Origin: Caulobacter soli
GTDB taxonomy: Bacteria > Pseudomonadota > Alphaproteobacteria > Caulobacterales > Caulobacteraceae
Direction of reading: 5' to 3'
Assembly: GCF_011045195.1 (NCBI RefSeq)
Contig: NZ_CP049199.1
Coordinates: 4,757,501-4,821,500 of the forward strand
Length of the DNA: 64,000 nt
Made by a program: the position numbers and the translations under genes. The notes under the pieces were generated by a model, which searched no databases, was not told the origin of the DNA, and worked only from the letters and a program-made list of their open reading frames with translations. Shown one piece after another: positions 27,856 through 35,930 of the stretch (position 1 is the stretch's first letter; every line of letters starts with the position of its first letter).

Positions 27856-27899
27856 GGCGAGGGTTTAGACGGCCTGCGTCGCGGGGGAAAGCTGGAGTC

Positions 27900-27924
27900 G
27901 GAACCTACACCGTAGACCGCCGTT
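27900..27924 (+). promoter_or_regulatory. EcfG/SigT-type stress promoter for the small lipoprotein gene
   Basis: GGAAC at 27900-27904, a 16-base spacer, CGTT at 27921-27924; 34 bases ahead of the start codon and on the same strand. Geometry is identical to the lovK promoter. Confidence 0.75.
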
Positions 27925-27957
27925 CTATGGGCGACCCTATTTCCAGGAGGAAACGCC

Positions 27958-28317
27958 ATGCGCTCCGTCACTCTCTTCGCCGTCGCCGGCCTGGCCGCCC
28001 TGTCGCTGGCCGCCTGCTCGGACGAGCACGCCACCCAGATCAAGGAAGGCGCCAAGGCCGCCGGCAGCGAGATCAAGCAGGCCGCCACCGACATCAAGAA
28101 CGATCCCGACGTCAAGGAAGCCGGCACGGCGCTGAAGGAAAGCACCGAGGAAGCCGCCGCCGACGCCAAGGTCGCGGCCGGCGAGGCCGTCGACAAGGCC
28201 AAGGAAGCCGGCGCCAAGGCGGGCGTCGAGACCAAGGAAGCGGCGGCCGACATCAACGCCGACGCCAAGAAGGCCGGTACGAAGGCCAAGCAGGACGTCC
28301 ACGAGGCAACGAAGTAG
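27958..28317 (+). CDS. Small lipoprotein with amphipathic Ala/Lys-rich repeats
   Basis: 119 residues. The lipobox LSLAACSD predicts cleavage before Cys20. The mature part is all polar helix rich in Ala, Lys, Glu and Asp, with a loose 11-13 residue periodicity (KEGAKAAGSEIKQAATDIK, KEAGAKAGVETKEAAADIN), resembling LEA-type or entericidin-related stress proteins. A strong AGGAGG site precedes ATG 27958 and the promoter is of EcfG type. I do not recognise a named family. Confidence 0.85.
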   Translation: MRSVTLFAVAGLAALSLAACSDEHATQIKEGAKAAGSEIKQAATDIKNDPDVKEAGTALKESTEEAAADAKVAAGEAVDKAKEAGAKAGVETKEAAADINADAKKAGTKAKQDVHEATK

Positions 28318-28326
28318 ATGACGATC

Positions 28327-28352
28327 GGGGACATGCGCTTGTGCGTGTCCCC
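28327..28352. repeat. 26-bp palindrome, GGGGACA...TGTCCCC family (copy 3)
   Basis: Arms GGGGACATGCGC and GTGCGTGTCCCC. Starts 10 bases after the lipoprotein stop codon and is paired with copy 4, 49 bases on. Confidence 0.8.
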
Positions 28353-28401
28353 ACCGGCTCAGCGCATTTCGGAAGCTATAGCCGCCGCCACGCCATGATT
28401 T

Positions 28402-28427
28402 GGGGACGCGCCCAAGGGCATGTCCCC
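28402..28427. repeat. 26-bp palindrome, GGGGAC...GTCCCC family (copy 4, diverged)
   Basis: Arms GGGGACGCGCCC and GGGCATGTCCCC. Same length and ends as the other copies but a different inner arm, 7 bases before the end of def. Confidence 0.7.
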
Positions 28428-28434
28428 GGCCTGA

Positions 28435-28956
28435 CTAGGCCGCGCGGCGCGCCTTCTTGACCTTGCTGATGGCCCGGTCGCGCTTGAGGCGCGATAGGTG
28501 GTCGATGAACAGCACGCCCTTCAGGTGATCCATCTCGTGCTGGATGCAGACCGCGAACAGGTCCTGCGCCTCTTCCTCGACGGCCTCGCCCTTGTAGTTC
28601 AGGTAGGTGAGCTTGACCTTGGCGGGACGCTCGACCGCGTCGTAGACCTCGGGCACCGACAGGCAGCCTTCCTCGTATTCGAAAAGCTCCTCGGACTCCC
28701 AGGTGATCTTCGGATTGACGAAGTAGCGGGGGGCCGGCTCCTCGCCCTCGCGGGCCAGGTCCATGACGATCACGTTGACCAGTTCGCCGACCTGCACGGC
28801 CGCCAGGCCGATGCCGGGGGCGTCATACATGGTCTCCAGCATGTCATCCATCAGCGCGCGCAGGGCGTCGTCGACGGCGGGCACGTCCTTGGAGACTTGC
28901 TTCAGGATCGCCAGATCGGCGGCGTTATCGACGGTGAGGATGCGACGGATGGCCAT
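28435..28956 (-). CDS. def: Peptide deformylase
   Basis: 173 residues. All three metal-site motifs are intact: [19 protein letters not shown] (Cys ligand) and QHEMDHLKG (HExxH). Removes the formyl group from new proteins in the cytosol. The basic tail [18 protein letters not shown] is typical. Transcribed toward fmt-truA but with the lipoprotein gene inserted between them. Confidence 0.96.
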   Translation of the reverse strand: MAIRRILTVDNAADLAILKQVSKDVPAVDDALRALMDDMLETMYDAPGIGLAAVQVGELVNVIVMDLAREGEEPAPRYFVNPKITWESEELFEYEEGCLSVPEVYDAVERPAKVKLTYLNYKGEAVEEEAQDLFAVCIQHEMDHLKGVLFIDHLSRLKRDRAISKVKKARRAA

Positions 28957-29035
28957 GATATCGCTCAGGTAAGGGCAGCGCCGCCCGGGGTCAAGGCGAC
29001 GGAAGGGCGCGGCTGGCGGTCACGCCGCTTTCAAA

Positions 29036-29071
29036 ATCCGCTCGTCCCGGCGAACGCCGGGATGAGCGGAG
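29036..29071. repeat. CCCGGCGAACGCCGGG palindromic element
   Basis: TCCGCTCGTCCCGGCG and CGCCGGGATGAGCGGA are inverted copies with one G-U type mismatch around AA. It follows the rmuC stop by about 10 bases and could serve as its terminator. A related longer element lies at 31965-32053. Confidence 0.7.
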
Positions 29072-29081
29072 AAAAGAAGCG

Positions 29082-30368
29082 CTACGATTTGGCCTGCAGC
29101 TTCGGCGTCTCGTCCGCCGCCAGCTTGATCAACGGCCGCACCGCGCCCTCGACCGGCGTCAGCTCGGTGATCTCCTTGCCCTCGTGGTCCACCGACAGGT
29201 CCTCGAAGCGGCGGGCCTGGGTCAGGACCTGGCTTTCCAGCGAGCCGACGAACTGGTTGTAGCGGCCGACCGCCGCCTCCAGCGCCTTGCCCACCGAGCC
29301 GGCGTGGGCGCCCATCACGGCGATGCGCTTGTAGAGTTCGCGGCCCACGGCGACGATGTTGGCGGCGTTCTTGGCCTGGTCCTCGGCGCGCCAGCCATAG
29401 GCCACGGCCTTGCAGAGCGCGAACAGGGTGGTCGGGGTGACCAGCAGCACCCGGCGATCCATGGCCTCGGTCATCAGGTCGGGCAGGCGGTCGAGCGCCG
29501 CGGCCAGGAAGCCGTCGCCGGGCACGAACATGGCCACGAAGTCGGGTGAGCCCTCGCTGGCGAACTGGTCCCAATAGGCTTTGGCGGAAAGCCCCTGCAT
29601 GTGGGCGCGGACGCTGGCGGCGTGGCGGGCCAGGGCGCTTTCGCGCAGATGGTCCTCGGTCGCTTCCTGGGCCTCGAGGAAGGCGTTCAGCGAGCACTTG
29701 GCGTCGATGACGAACACCCCGCCGCCCGGCATCTTGACCTTCACGTCGGGACGACGGCGGCCCTCGTCGCTCTCGACGCTGAACTGTTCCTCGAAGTCGA
29801 AACGGTTGTTGAGGCCGGCGGCCTCCAGCACGTTGCGCAGGGTCTGCTCGCCCCAGCGGCCCTGGACGCCGGCCCCGCGACGCAGGGCGGCCGACAGTTT
29901 GCGGGCCTCGAACTGGGTGGCGACCGAGGCCTCCATCAGGGCGTTGATCTGGGCCTTGAGGCCGCCGGTCTCTTCGGCGCGGGCCTTTTCGACGGCGGTG
30001 ACCTGGGCCTCGAACTTGGCCAGGGTCTCGGCCACGGGCTTGAGCTGGGCTTCGAGGCGGGCCTGCGACAGCAGCTCGCGGCTCTTGAAGTTCTCCTCGG
30101 TGCGCTTGATCAGCGCCTCGGCCACGGTGTTGGCGGTCATGGTCGCCTGCTGGGCGGCCTGGGCGCGGATCAGCTCGCCTTGCGTGGCGGTCTGATCCTC
30201 CAGCAGCCGGGCTCGCTCGTCGGCCTGGATGAGCTTGGCGTTCAGGTCCCAGGCCTTGGCCTCGGCGCGCGCGGCGCGGCCCATGGCCCAGATGGCGACC
30301 GCCGCCGCGACGATGGCCACCAGCAGCAGGACGAGGGCGAGGATCAGGAACGGATCAGAGAAGTTCAT
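29082..30368 (-). CDS. rmuC: DNA recombination protein RmuC
   Basis: 428 residues. One membrane helix near the start (LILALVLLLVAIVAAAVAIWA), a long coiled coil (about 30-190), then the RmuC nuclease-like domain with GVQGRWGEQTLRNVLEAAGL, KMPGGGVFVIDAKCSLNAFLEA and FVPGDGFLAAAL. It limits inversions at short repeats in E. coli. Monocistronic here, flanked by palindromic elements at both ends. Confidence 0.93.
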   Translation of the reverse strand: MNFSDPFLILALVLLLVAIVAAAVAIWAMGRAARAEAKAWDLNAKLIQADERARLLEDQTATQGELIRAQAAQQATMTANTVAEALIKRTEENFKSRELLSQARLEAQLKPVAETLAKFEAQVTAVEKARAEETGGLKAQINALMEASVATQFEARKLSAALRRGAGVQGRWGEQTLRNVLEAAGLNNRFDFEEQFSVESDEGRRRPDVKVKMPGGGVFVIDAKCSLNAFLEAQEATEDHLRESALARHAASVRAHMQGLSAKAYWDQFASEGSPDFVAMFVPGDGFLAAALDRLPDLMTEAMDRRVLLVTPTTLFALCKAVAYGWRAEDQAKNAANIVAVGRELYKRIAVMGAHAGSVGKALEAAVGRYNQFVGSLESQVLTQARRFEDLSVDHEGKEITELTPVEGAVRPLIKLAADETPKLQAKS

Positions 30369-30408
30369 GCTCCGTTCTTAGCCGGAGTCGGGGGATCGGG
30401 GAAGCCAA

Positions 30409-30543
30409 AGCCTCCCCCTATGGGGGAGGTGTCGGCGAAGCCGACGGAGGGGGGAGGGATTGGCAGGCAGCATTCAGGATCGGCGACCCTAAAACTCCCC
30501 CCACCGATCGCTACGCGATCGCCTCCCCCACGGGGGGAGGCTT
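30409..30543. repeat. Composite palindromic repeat (AAGCCTCCCCC ends)
   Basis: AAGCCTCCCCC at the left and GGGGGAGGCTT at the right are inverted ends. Inside, gtcggcgaagccgac and gatcgctacgcgatc form smaller hairpins. A copy with the same order and ends is at 35154-35295. It fills the gap between rmuC and recR. Confidence 0.8.
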
Positions 30544-30546
30544 GAA

Positions 30547-31149
30547 CTAAGCCGGCCTACGCGCCCTCAACGCCTGGGCGATCGTCCCGTCGTCCAGCCA
30601 GTCCAGGTCCCCGCCCACCGGCACGCCCCGCGCCAGCATCGTCACCGACACGCCGGTCGGCGCCAGACGATCCGCCAGGTAATGCGCCGTGGTCTGGCCG
30701 TCGACCGTGGCCGGCAGGGCCAGGATGACCTCCTGGATCTCGCTGTTGCTGGCCCGGCCCAGCAGTTCGCCCACCCGCAACGCCTCGGGCCCGACCCCGT
30801 CCAGGGCCGACAGCAGGCCGCCCAGCACGTGATAGCGGCCCTTGAACGAGCCGCCGCGCTCCATGGCCCATAGCGAGCCGACCTCCTCGACCACGCACAG
30901 CAGACGGTTGTCGCGGGTGGCGTCCGAGCAGACGGCGCAGGGATCGGAGGTGTCCAGCGAGCCGCACACCGAACAGGTGCGCACCTTGGCCTGGGCGTCG
31001 ACGATCGCCGCCGCCAGCGGGGCCAGCAGGGTGTCGCGCTTCTTCAGCAGGGCCAGGGCCGCGCGCCGGCCCGACCGCGGCCCCAGGCCCGGAAGCTTGG
31101 ACAGCAGAGCGATCAGCCGCTCGATCTCGGGTCCGGCGGATGCGGCCAT
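30547..31149 (-). CDS. recR: Recombination mediator RecR
   Basis: 200 residues. HhH region [17 protein letters not shown], the zinc finger [16 protein letters not shown] and a Toprim domain ([16 protein letters not shown], then [19 protein letters not shown]). It works with RecF/RecO to load RecA on gaps. The start codon shares a base with the stop of the preceding gene (TGATG at 31147-31151). The dnaX-ybaB-recR order is conserved, though one extra gene is inserted here. Confidence 0.96.
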   Translation of the reverse strand: MAASAGPEIERLIALLSKLPGLGPRSGRRAALALLKKRDTLLAPLAAAIVDAQAKVRTCSVCGSLDTSDPCAVCSDATRDNRLLCVVEEVGSLWAMERGGSFKGRYHVLGGLLSALDGVGPEALRVGELLGRASNSEIQEVILALPATVDGQTTAHYLADRLAPTGVSVTMLARGVPVGGDLDWLDDGTIAQALRARRPA

Positions 31150-31577
31150 CAGTCGTCCTTGTGCGGCGCAGTCAGCGGCTGCGGACGGCGACCAGCTTCC
31201 AGCAGCGGCAAACCCGCCTCAGTCGGCAGATAGATGATCTGGTGACCCCCTTTCTCGGAGGTCTCCTGCAGCATCTCGATATAGCGCCAGCGCAGGTAAC
31301 CCTCGGGACCGCCCAAGCTCTCGGCGATGATCTTGTTGGCCGCCGCGACACCCTGAGCGCGGCGAACCTCGGCCTTGGCGTCGTAGTCGGCGGCCTCGAA
31401 CTTGGCCAATGCCTCCTGCACCCTAACCTGACGGTTCTGGGTAGCTCGGGCCAGTTCGGCCTCGCCGTGCTTGCGCGCCGCGAAGACGCTGTACTGTGGC
31501 CAGCCGATCAGCAGGCCGACGATGATCAGCAGGACCAGGCCGATCCCGAGAAAACCCAATCCGCGCATGCTCAGCAT
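31149..31577 (-). CDS. Small membrane protein resembling an SPFH/stomatin C-terminal segment
   Basis: 142 residues. One membrane helix ([20 protein letters not shown]), then a helical stretch [44 protein letters not shown], similar to the coiled-coil arm of stomatin/HflK-type proteins, but there is no PHB domain. Start may be Met1 at 31577 or Met4 at 31568. It is inserted between ybaB and recR and translationally coupled to recR. Function not known. Confidence 0.75.
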   Translation of the reverse strand: MLSMRGLGFLGIGLVLLIIVGLLIGWPQYSVFAARKHGEAELARATQNRQVRVQEALAKFEAADYDAKAEVRRAQGVAAANKIIAESLGGPEGYLRWRYIEMLQETSEKGGHQIIYLPTEAGLPLLEAGRRPQPLTAPHKDD

Positions 31578-31599
31578 CCCCCGTTGATCCGATTGGCGC

Positions 31600-31929
31600 C
31601 TAGAACTTCATCCCGGGCAGGCCGCCCATCATGCCGGCCATGGGACCAGCGGCTTCCTGCATCATCTGCGCCTGCTGGGCGTCGAGCTTGCGCTTGGCGT
31701 CGGCGTGGGCGGCGACGATCAGGTCGGCGATCACCTCGCCCTCGCCCGGCTCGACGAGGCTTTCGTCCAGCACCACCTTGGCCAGTTCGCCCGACCCCTT
31801 GAGGGTGACGGTGACCATGCCGCCGCCGGCGGTGCCGTCGACGGTCAGCTCGGCGAGCCGCGCCTGGGCGTCGGCCAGTTTCTGCTGCATGGCCTGGGCC
31901 TGCTTCATCAGGCCGCCGAGGTCTTTCAT
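31600..31929 (-). CDS. ybaB: YbaB/EbfC family nucleoid-associated protein
   Basis: 109 residues; KQAQAMQQKLADAQARLAELTVDGTAGGGMVTVTLKGSGELAKVVLDESL is the family core, a dimeric DNA-binding tweezer. The tail is rich in Met and Gly (GPMAGMMGGLPGMKF). ATG 31929 is chosen; the frame upstream is the palindromic element. It lies downstream of dnaX, as in most bacteria. Confidence 0.94.
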   Translation of the reverse strand: MKDLGGLMKQAQAMQQKLADAQARLAELTVDGTAGGGMVTVTLKGSGELAKVVLDESLVEPGEGEVIADLIVAAHADAKRKLDAQQAQMMQEAAGPMAGMMGGLPGMKF

Positions 31930-31964
31930 GGGTTCAACTCCATAAGCTCCGAGGACGAAACAAG

Positions 31965-32053
31965 TCCGTTTCCCCGGCGAAGGCCGGGGCCCAGGTGAAA
32001 CCCACCAACGGCCCCGGATGAATCTGGGTCCCGGCCTTCGCCGGGAAGACGGA
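31965..32053. repeat. Long inverted repeat with CCCGGCGAAGGCCGGG units, between dnaX and ybaB
   Basis: TCCGTTT..CCCGGCGAAGGCCGGG..CCCAG at the left is repeated in inverted form as CTGGG..CCCGGCCTTCGCCGGGAAGACGGA at the right, around a 25-base centre. It falls in the leader of ybaB and could fold as one long stem in the dnaX-ybaB transcript. Confidence 0.8.
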
Positions 32054-32063
32054 TATAATGAGC

Positions 32064-33929
32064 CTAGAGGTCTTCGACCTCGTCCGGCTCGATCGGCGGC
32101 GCCTCGGGCGTCATCATCTTGCGGACCTCGACGATCTCGGCCCCCGGGAAGGCGTCCAGCACCGAGGCGACGAAGGGATCCGAGCGGATCGCCGCCATCT
32201 CTTCCTTCTCCTCGCGCTTCTGGCGCTCGAGCAGGCTCTCGGCCCCGCCGCCGCCCTCGGCCGCGACCAGCCAGGGCTGGCCGGTCCATTCCTTGAGCGC
32301 GCGGACCAGACGGCCGGCCAGGTTGCCAGGCGCCCCGGGGGCGGCCTCGAAGGTGATCGCCCCAGGCCGGAAGCTGATCGGGCGGACATATTGCTCGACG
32401 TCCAGGCGCAAGCCGATGTCGCGCTTCTCGGCGATCAGCTTCACGACGTCTTCGAACGAAGCGAGAGTCGGCGCGGCCTGGGTGGCCGGCGCGGCCATCA
32501 CCCGGGCCTGGGCGTTGACGGCCCCGCCGCCGCCTCCGCCGCCCAGCGAACCGCCGCCGCCACCGCCACCGCCCGGACCGCCGCCGACCGGCAAGCCGTC
32601 GCGCAGGGCCTTCAGCGCTTCTTCGGGACCGGGCAGATCGGCCGCGTAGCACAGGCGGATCAGGGCCATCTCGGCCGCGGCCATGGCGTCGGGCGCGCGG
32701 CGCACTTCCTCATGGGCCTTCAGCAGCATCTGCCACAGGCGCGACAGCGTGCCGGCCGAGGTCTGAGCCCCGATCGCGGTCAGGCGCGCGGCCTGCTCCT
32801 TGGGCATGGACAGGGCGTCCGGCCCCAGGGCCTTGGCCACGGAAGACGCGTGGCAGTGGTCCAGCAGATCCAGCATGACCACCGCCGGATCGGCGCCAAA
32901 GCCCCACAGGGCGCGGAAGCCGGTCAGCGAGTCGCCCGGCTTGCCGCTCATGACGTTCTCGAACAGGGCGATCGTCTGGCCGCGGTCGGCCAGGCCCAGC
33001 ATGTCGCGGACCACGGCGGCGGTGACGGTCGAGCCGCGCTCGCCCTGGACGATGGCCTGGTCCAGCAGCGACAGGCCGTCGCGCACCGAACCCTCGGCGG
33101 CGCGGGCGATCAGGGCCAGGCCGTCTTCCTCGACCTTGGCCCCTTCCTTGGCGGCGATCTTGCCGAAGTGCTTGACCAGCACGTCGGGCTCGACCCGGCG
33201 CAGGTCGAAGCGCTGGGTGCGCGACAGGATGGTCACCGGAACCTTGCGGATTTCGGTGGTGGCGAAGATGAACTTGGCGTGCGGCGGCGGCTCTTCCAGC
33301 GTCTTCAGCAGGGCGTTGAACGCCGCTGTCGACAGCATGTGCACTTCGTCGATGATGTAGACTTTATAGCGCGCCTCGACCGGGGCGTAGCGCACCCCGT
33401 CCAGCAGCTCGCGCATCTCGTCGACCTTGGTGCGGCTGGCGGCGTCCAGTTCCAGCACGTCCATGTGCCGACCCTCGATGATCGAGCGGCAGTTGCGCCC
33501 CTCGACGGTCAGGTCGACCGAGGGCTGGTGGACGGTGTCGGTCTCGTAGTTGAGGGCCCGGGCCAGCAGACGGGCGGTCGTGGTCTTGCCCACCCCGCGC
33601 ACGCCGGTCAGCATGAAGGCGTGGGCGATGCGGCCGGTGGAGAAGGCGTTGGCCAGGGTGCGGACCATGGCCTCCTGGCCGATCAGGTCCTCGAAGGTGC
33701 GCGGCCGGTACTTGCGCGCCAGCACGGTGTAGGCGGCGCCGGACTCTTCTTGGGGAGCGTCGGACAGCGGTTCGGCGGCGACGGGCGTGGCGGCGGGAGT
33801 CGCGACGACGGGCGGCGTCGCCTCCACAGGCGGCCCTCCGAAGATGTCGGCGGTGTTCTCGTCGCGTTCAGCGGGTTCTTCGTCCCACGGCGGCGCGGAA
33901 TCGGTCGTGAGGTCGTCGTGGTCGGCCAT
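32064..33929 (-). CDS. dnaX: DNA polymerase III clamp loader subunit DnaX (tau/gamma)
   Basis: 621 residues. An acidic N-terminal extension (about 45 residues) precedes the AAA+ module: YRPRTFEDLIGQEAMVRTL, Walker A GVRGVGKTTTARLLARAL, the zinc-knuckle region CRSIIEGRHMDVLELDAAS (reduced in cysteines), Walker B VYIIDEVHML and sensor SRTQRFDLRR. A glycine-rich linker of about 25 residues (about 446-470) separates the clamp-loader part from the tau C-terminal domain. ATG 33929 gives MADHDDLTTDS; the frame beyond is unlikely. It follows ffs. Confidence 0.95.
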   Translation of the reverse strand: MADHDDLTTDSAPPWDEEPAERDENTADIFGGPPVEATPPVVATPAATPVAAEPLSDAPQEESGAAYTVLARKYRPRTFEDLIGQEAMVRTLANAFSTGRIAHAFMLTGVRGVGKTTTARLLARALNYETDTVHQPSVDLTVEGRNCRSIIEGRHMDVLELDAASRTKVDEMRELLDGVRYAPVEARYKVYIIDEVHMLSTAAFNALLKTLEEPPPHAKFIFATTEIRKVPVTILSRTQRFDLRRVEPDVLVKHFGKIAAKEGAKVEEDGLALIARAAEGSVRDGLSLLDQAIVQGERGSTVTAAVVRDMLGLADRGQTIALFENVMSGKPGDSLTGFRALWGFGADPAVVMLDLLDHCHASSVAKALGPDALSMPKEQAARLTAIGAQTSAGTLSRLWQMLLKAHEEVRRAPDAMAAAEMALIRLCYAADLPGPEEALKALRDGLPVGGGPGGGGGGGGSLGGGGGGGAVNAQARVMAAPATQAAPTLASFEDVVKLIAEKRDIGLRLDVEQYVRPISFRPGAITFEAAPGAPGNLAGRLVRALKEWTGQPWLVAAEGGGGAESLLERQKREEKEEMAAIRSDPFVASVLDAFPGAEIVEVRKMMTPEAPPIEPDEVEDL

Positions 33930-34011
33930 GCTCGGAGTGTAGTGCGCCGTAGCCCACAGCAAAAGGCTCGGCCCGTACTTGAGGGCGCATTGCTGTCAGA
34001 ATGTGGGGAAA

Positions 34012-34108
34012 GGTGGAGACCGGCAGACGACCCGGAGCGAAACTCGTTGTGGCTGCTGCCTCTCGGCCCTGACCAGGTTGGCGAGGACTCCGCCCGTCAC
34101 CGATCTCC
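34012..34108 (-). ncRNA. ffs: Signal recognition particle RNA (4.5S-type)
   Basis: On the minus strand the SRP core reads GGTCAGGGCC-GAGA-GGCAGCAGCC, the universally conserved hairpin with a GNRA tetraloop (GAGA at 34061-34064) and the asymmetric loop that binds Ffh, followed by ACAACGAG and GGGTCGT as in other alphaproteobacteria. The ends pair: GGAGATCGG (34100-34108) with CCGGTCTCC (34015-34023). The start agrees with a promoter 7 bases upstream. Location just ahead of dnaX is also usual. The exact 3' end is estimated. Confidence 0.88.
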
Positions 34109-34114
34109 GAGGCC

Positions 34115-34143
34115 TATATCGCGACTCATCGTGACGGATGCAA
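34115..34143 (-). promoter_or_regulatory. Housekeeping-sigma promoter of ffs
   Basis: TTGCAT (34138-34143), a 17-base spacer, GATATA (34115-34120) on the minus strand. The first base of the paired RNA end, 34108, is 7 bases beyond the -10 box. Confidence 0.75.
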
Positions 34144-34209
34144 GACACTGAATGCGAGATTGGGCGCGGCCCCGTGACGACTCTTCGTCGCGGATGCTAC
34201 AGAATCATC

Positions 34210-35154
34210 ATGGCCCTTTCGATCATCACCAACATCTTCGCCGGCAATCCGCTGGACCGCGCCAGCGAACGCCGGGGCGACGAATCCTGGCTGGCCGAGA
34301 AGGCCGACGACCCGCACTCGCTGGCCGTGGCCATCTGGAACGGCAAGCCGCTGGTCGAGGATATCCTCGGCGAGGACGGCAAGGTGACGGGCGCCCAGAT
34401 CGCCTATCTGCGCGCCGACATGGCCAAGGACCTGGCCGGCACGCCCGAGCGCTTGCTGTTCCTCGGCCTGTGGAAGGACATCGCGGTGTTCGCCGTCGAC
34501 CTGGAGGGCGGGGCCGATCCGGCCGAGGGACCGCTGCAGGGCCTGGGCCGGTTCGAGGACCTGCGCGGGATCGCCCCCACCCTGCCGCCGCCCGACGCCG
34601 GCATCCTGGCCACCGCCAAGTCGATGTTCGAATGGCGCCGCAAGCACCGCTGGTGCAGCAACTGCGGCCAGGAGACCAAGGTCATCGACGGCGGCTGGAA
34701 GCGCGAATGCCCCTCCTGCCAGGCCGAGCACTTCCCGCGCACCGATCCGGTGGCGATCATGCTGGCTCTGCACAACGGCCGATGCCTGCTGGGCCGCCAG
34801 GCCGCCTGGCCTCCGGGCATGTATTCGGCCCTGGCCGGCTTCATCGAACCCGGCGAGACCATCGAGGAAGGCTGCGCGCGCGAGCTGATGGAGGAGGCGG
34901 GCCTGACCGCCACGGCCGTTCGCTACCACTCCAGCCAGCCCTGGCCCTGGCCCTCGTCGCTGATGATGGGCCTGATGGCCGACGTCGACAGCGACACAGC
35001 CGCTCCCGACCAGACCGAGCTGGAAGCGGTCAAGTGGTTCACCAAGGACGAGGCCAGGGCCCTGATCAGCGGGCAGATGGAAGGCTTCTTCGCGCCCCCG
35101 CCGCTGGCGATCGCGCACCAGCTGATCAAGGCCTGGGCGGAGTCGGAAGCTTAA
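34210..35154 (+). CDS. nudC: NADH pyrophosphatase / NAD-cap hydrolase NudC
   Basis: 314 residues. An N-domain, the zinc ribbon WCSNCGQ...CPSC (about 150-172), and a Nudix domain with GFIEPGETIEEGCARELMEEAG followed by SQPWPWPSSLMMG, the NudC SQPWPFPxS motif. It hydrolyses NAD(H) and NAD-capped RNA 5' ends. ATG 34210 (MALSIITNIFAGNPLDR) is chosen; the frame continues upstream into the ffs promoter. Its stop runs into a palindromic repeat. Confidence 0.94.
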   Translation: MALSIITNIFAGNPLDRASERRGDESWLAEKADDPHSLAVAIWNGKPLVEDILGEDGKVTGAQIAYLRADMAKDLAGTPERLLFLGLWKDIAVFAVDLEGGADPAEGPLQGLGRFEDLRGIAPTLPPPDAGILATAKSMFEWRRKHRWCSNCGQETKVIDGGWKRECPSCQAEHFPRTDPVAIMLALHNGRCLLGRQAAWPPGMYSALAGFIEPGETIEEGCARELMEEAGLTATAVRYHSSQPWPWPSSLMMGLMADVDSDTAAPDQTELEAVKWFTKDEARALISGQMEGFFAPPPLAIAHQLIKAWAESEA

Positions 35155-35295
35155 AAGCCTCCCGCTGTGGGGGAGGTGTCGCCCGAAGGGCGACGGAGGG
35201 GGGAGTGATCGGCCAACGACCACAACCCGGATCTCGATCCTAATACTCCCCCCACCGATCGCTGCGCGATCGCCTCCCCCACAGGGGGAGGCTTT
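35154..35295. repeat. Composite palindromic repeat (AAGCCTCCC ends), second copy
   Basis: AAAGCCTCCC and GGGAGGCTTT are inverted ends; gtcgcccgaagggcgac and gatcgctgcgcgatc lie inside. The order of modules is that of 30409-30543. Between nudC and the convergent MAPEG gene. Confidence 0.8.
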
Positions 35296-35315
35296 AGTTG
35301 GACTAAGGCTCGGCC

Positions 35316-35735
35316 TTACGAAACCAACCTCATCAGCTCCCGCACCACCATCACCGCCAGGACGATCGTCGACAGCGAGAACACCAGGAACCGCAGGGTC
35401 ACGGCGTTGACGCTGACCTGCACCAGGCTGTGGACCACCCGCAGCGCCACATAGAGCCAGGCCAGGTGCAGGGCCCAGCCGTCCGCATGGCCGGCCACCT
35501 GGATGGCCAGGGCGGCGGCGTAGAAGATGGTCGGCTGCTCCATCAGGTGATTGTAGTTGTCGGCCGCCGCGCGAACGCCGGGCGGCAAGCTGTTCAGGCT
35601 GCCGGGATGGGCCGCGTCCTGCGGCTTGACCCCGGCCTTGCTCATCGCCGGAAGGCGGCGAACGTACATCCACAGCCACATCACCAGCGACCAGGCCACC
35701 AGCGCCATCACCGGCGCGACCAGCGTGTTGTTCAT
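35316..35735 (-). CDS. MAPEG-family integral membrane protein
   Basis: 139 residues with four membrane helices (about 5-25, 65-82, 85-105, 115-135). The motif NYNHLMEQPTIFYAAALAIQVAG between helices 1 and 2 is typical of the MAPEG superfamily (membrane glutathione/eicosanoid enzymes), whose bacterial members have unknown substrates. Confidence 0.85.
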   Translation of the reverse strand: MNNTLVAPVMALVAWSLVMWLWMYVRRLPAMSKAGVKPQDAAHPGSLNSLPPGVRAAADNYNHLMEQPTIFYAAALAIQVAGHADGWALHLAWLYVALRVVHSLVQVSVNAVTLRFLVFSLSTIVLAVMVVRELMRLVS

Positions 35736-35930
35736 CGTACGGCCCTCCCCAGACCTTGTGTTTTGGGAAGGCTAGACGCGGAACGTTGTTATCGCAAAGC
35801 ATGCCGCTGCGGCAGGATTGCACAATACAGCCAGGTTTTTGTCGTCCAGCCTCGAAATGACCGGGGCGCGCTCGCGAGCGTGGCCGTGCGTTCCCACCTG
35901 CCTGTCGACCCGTGAACGGAGTTTCCCAAC

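Noticed and set aside
32517..32592. Programmed frameshift site in dnaX
   Set aside because: The low-complexity run is GGC/GGT glycine codons, with no A-type slippery heptamer followed by a stop in the -1 frame that I could confirm; proteolytic processing is the more likely source of gamma.
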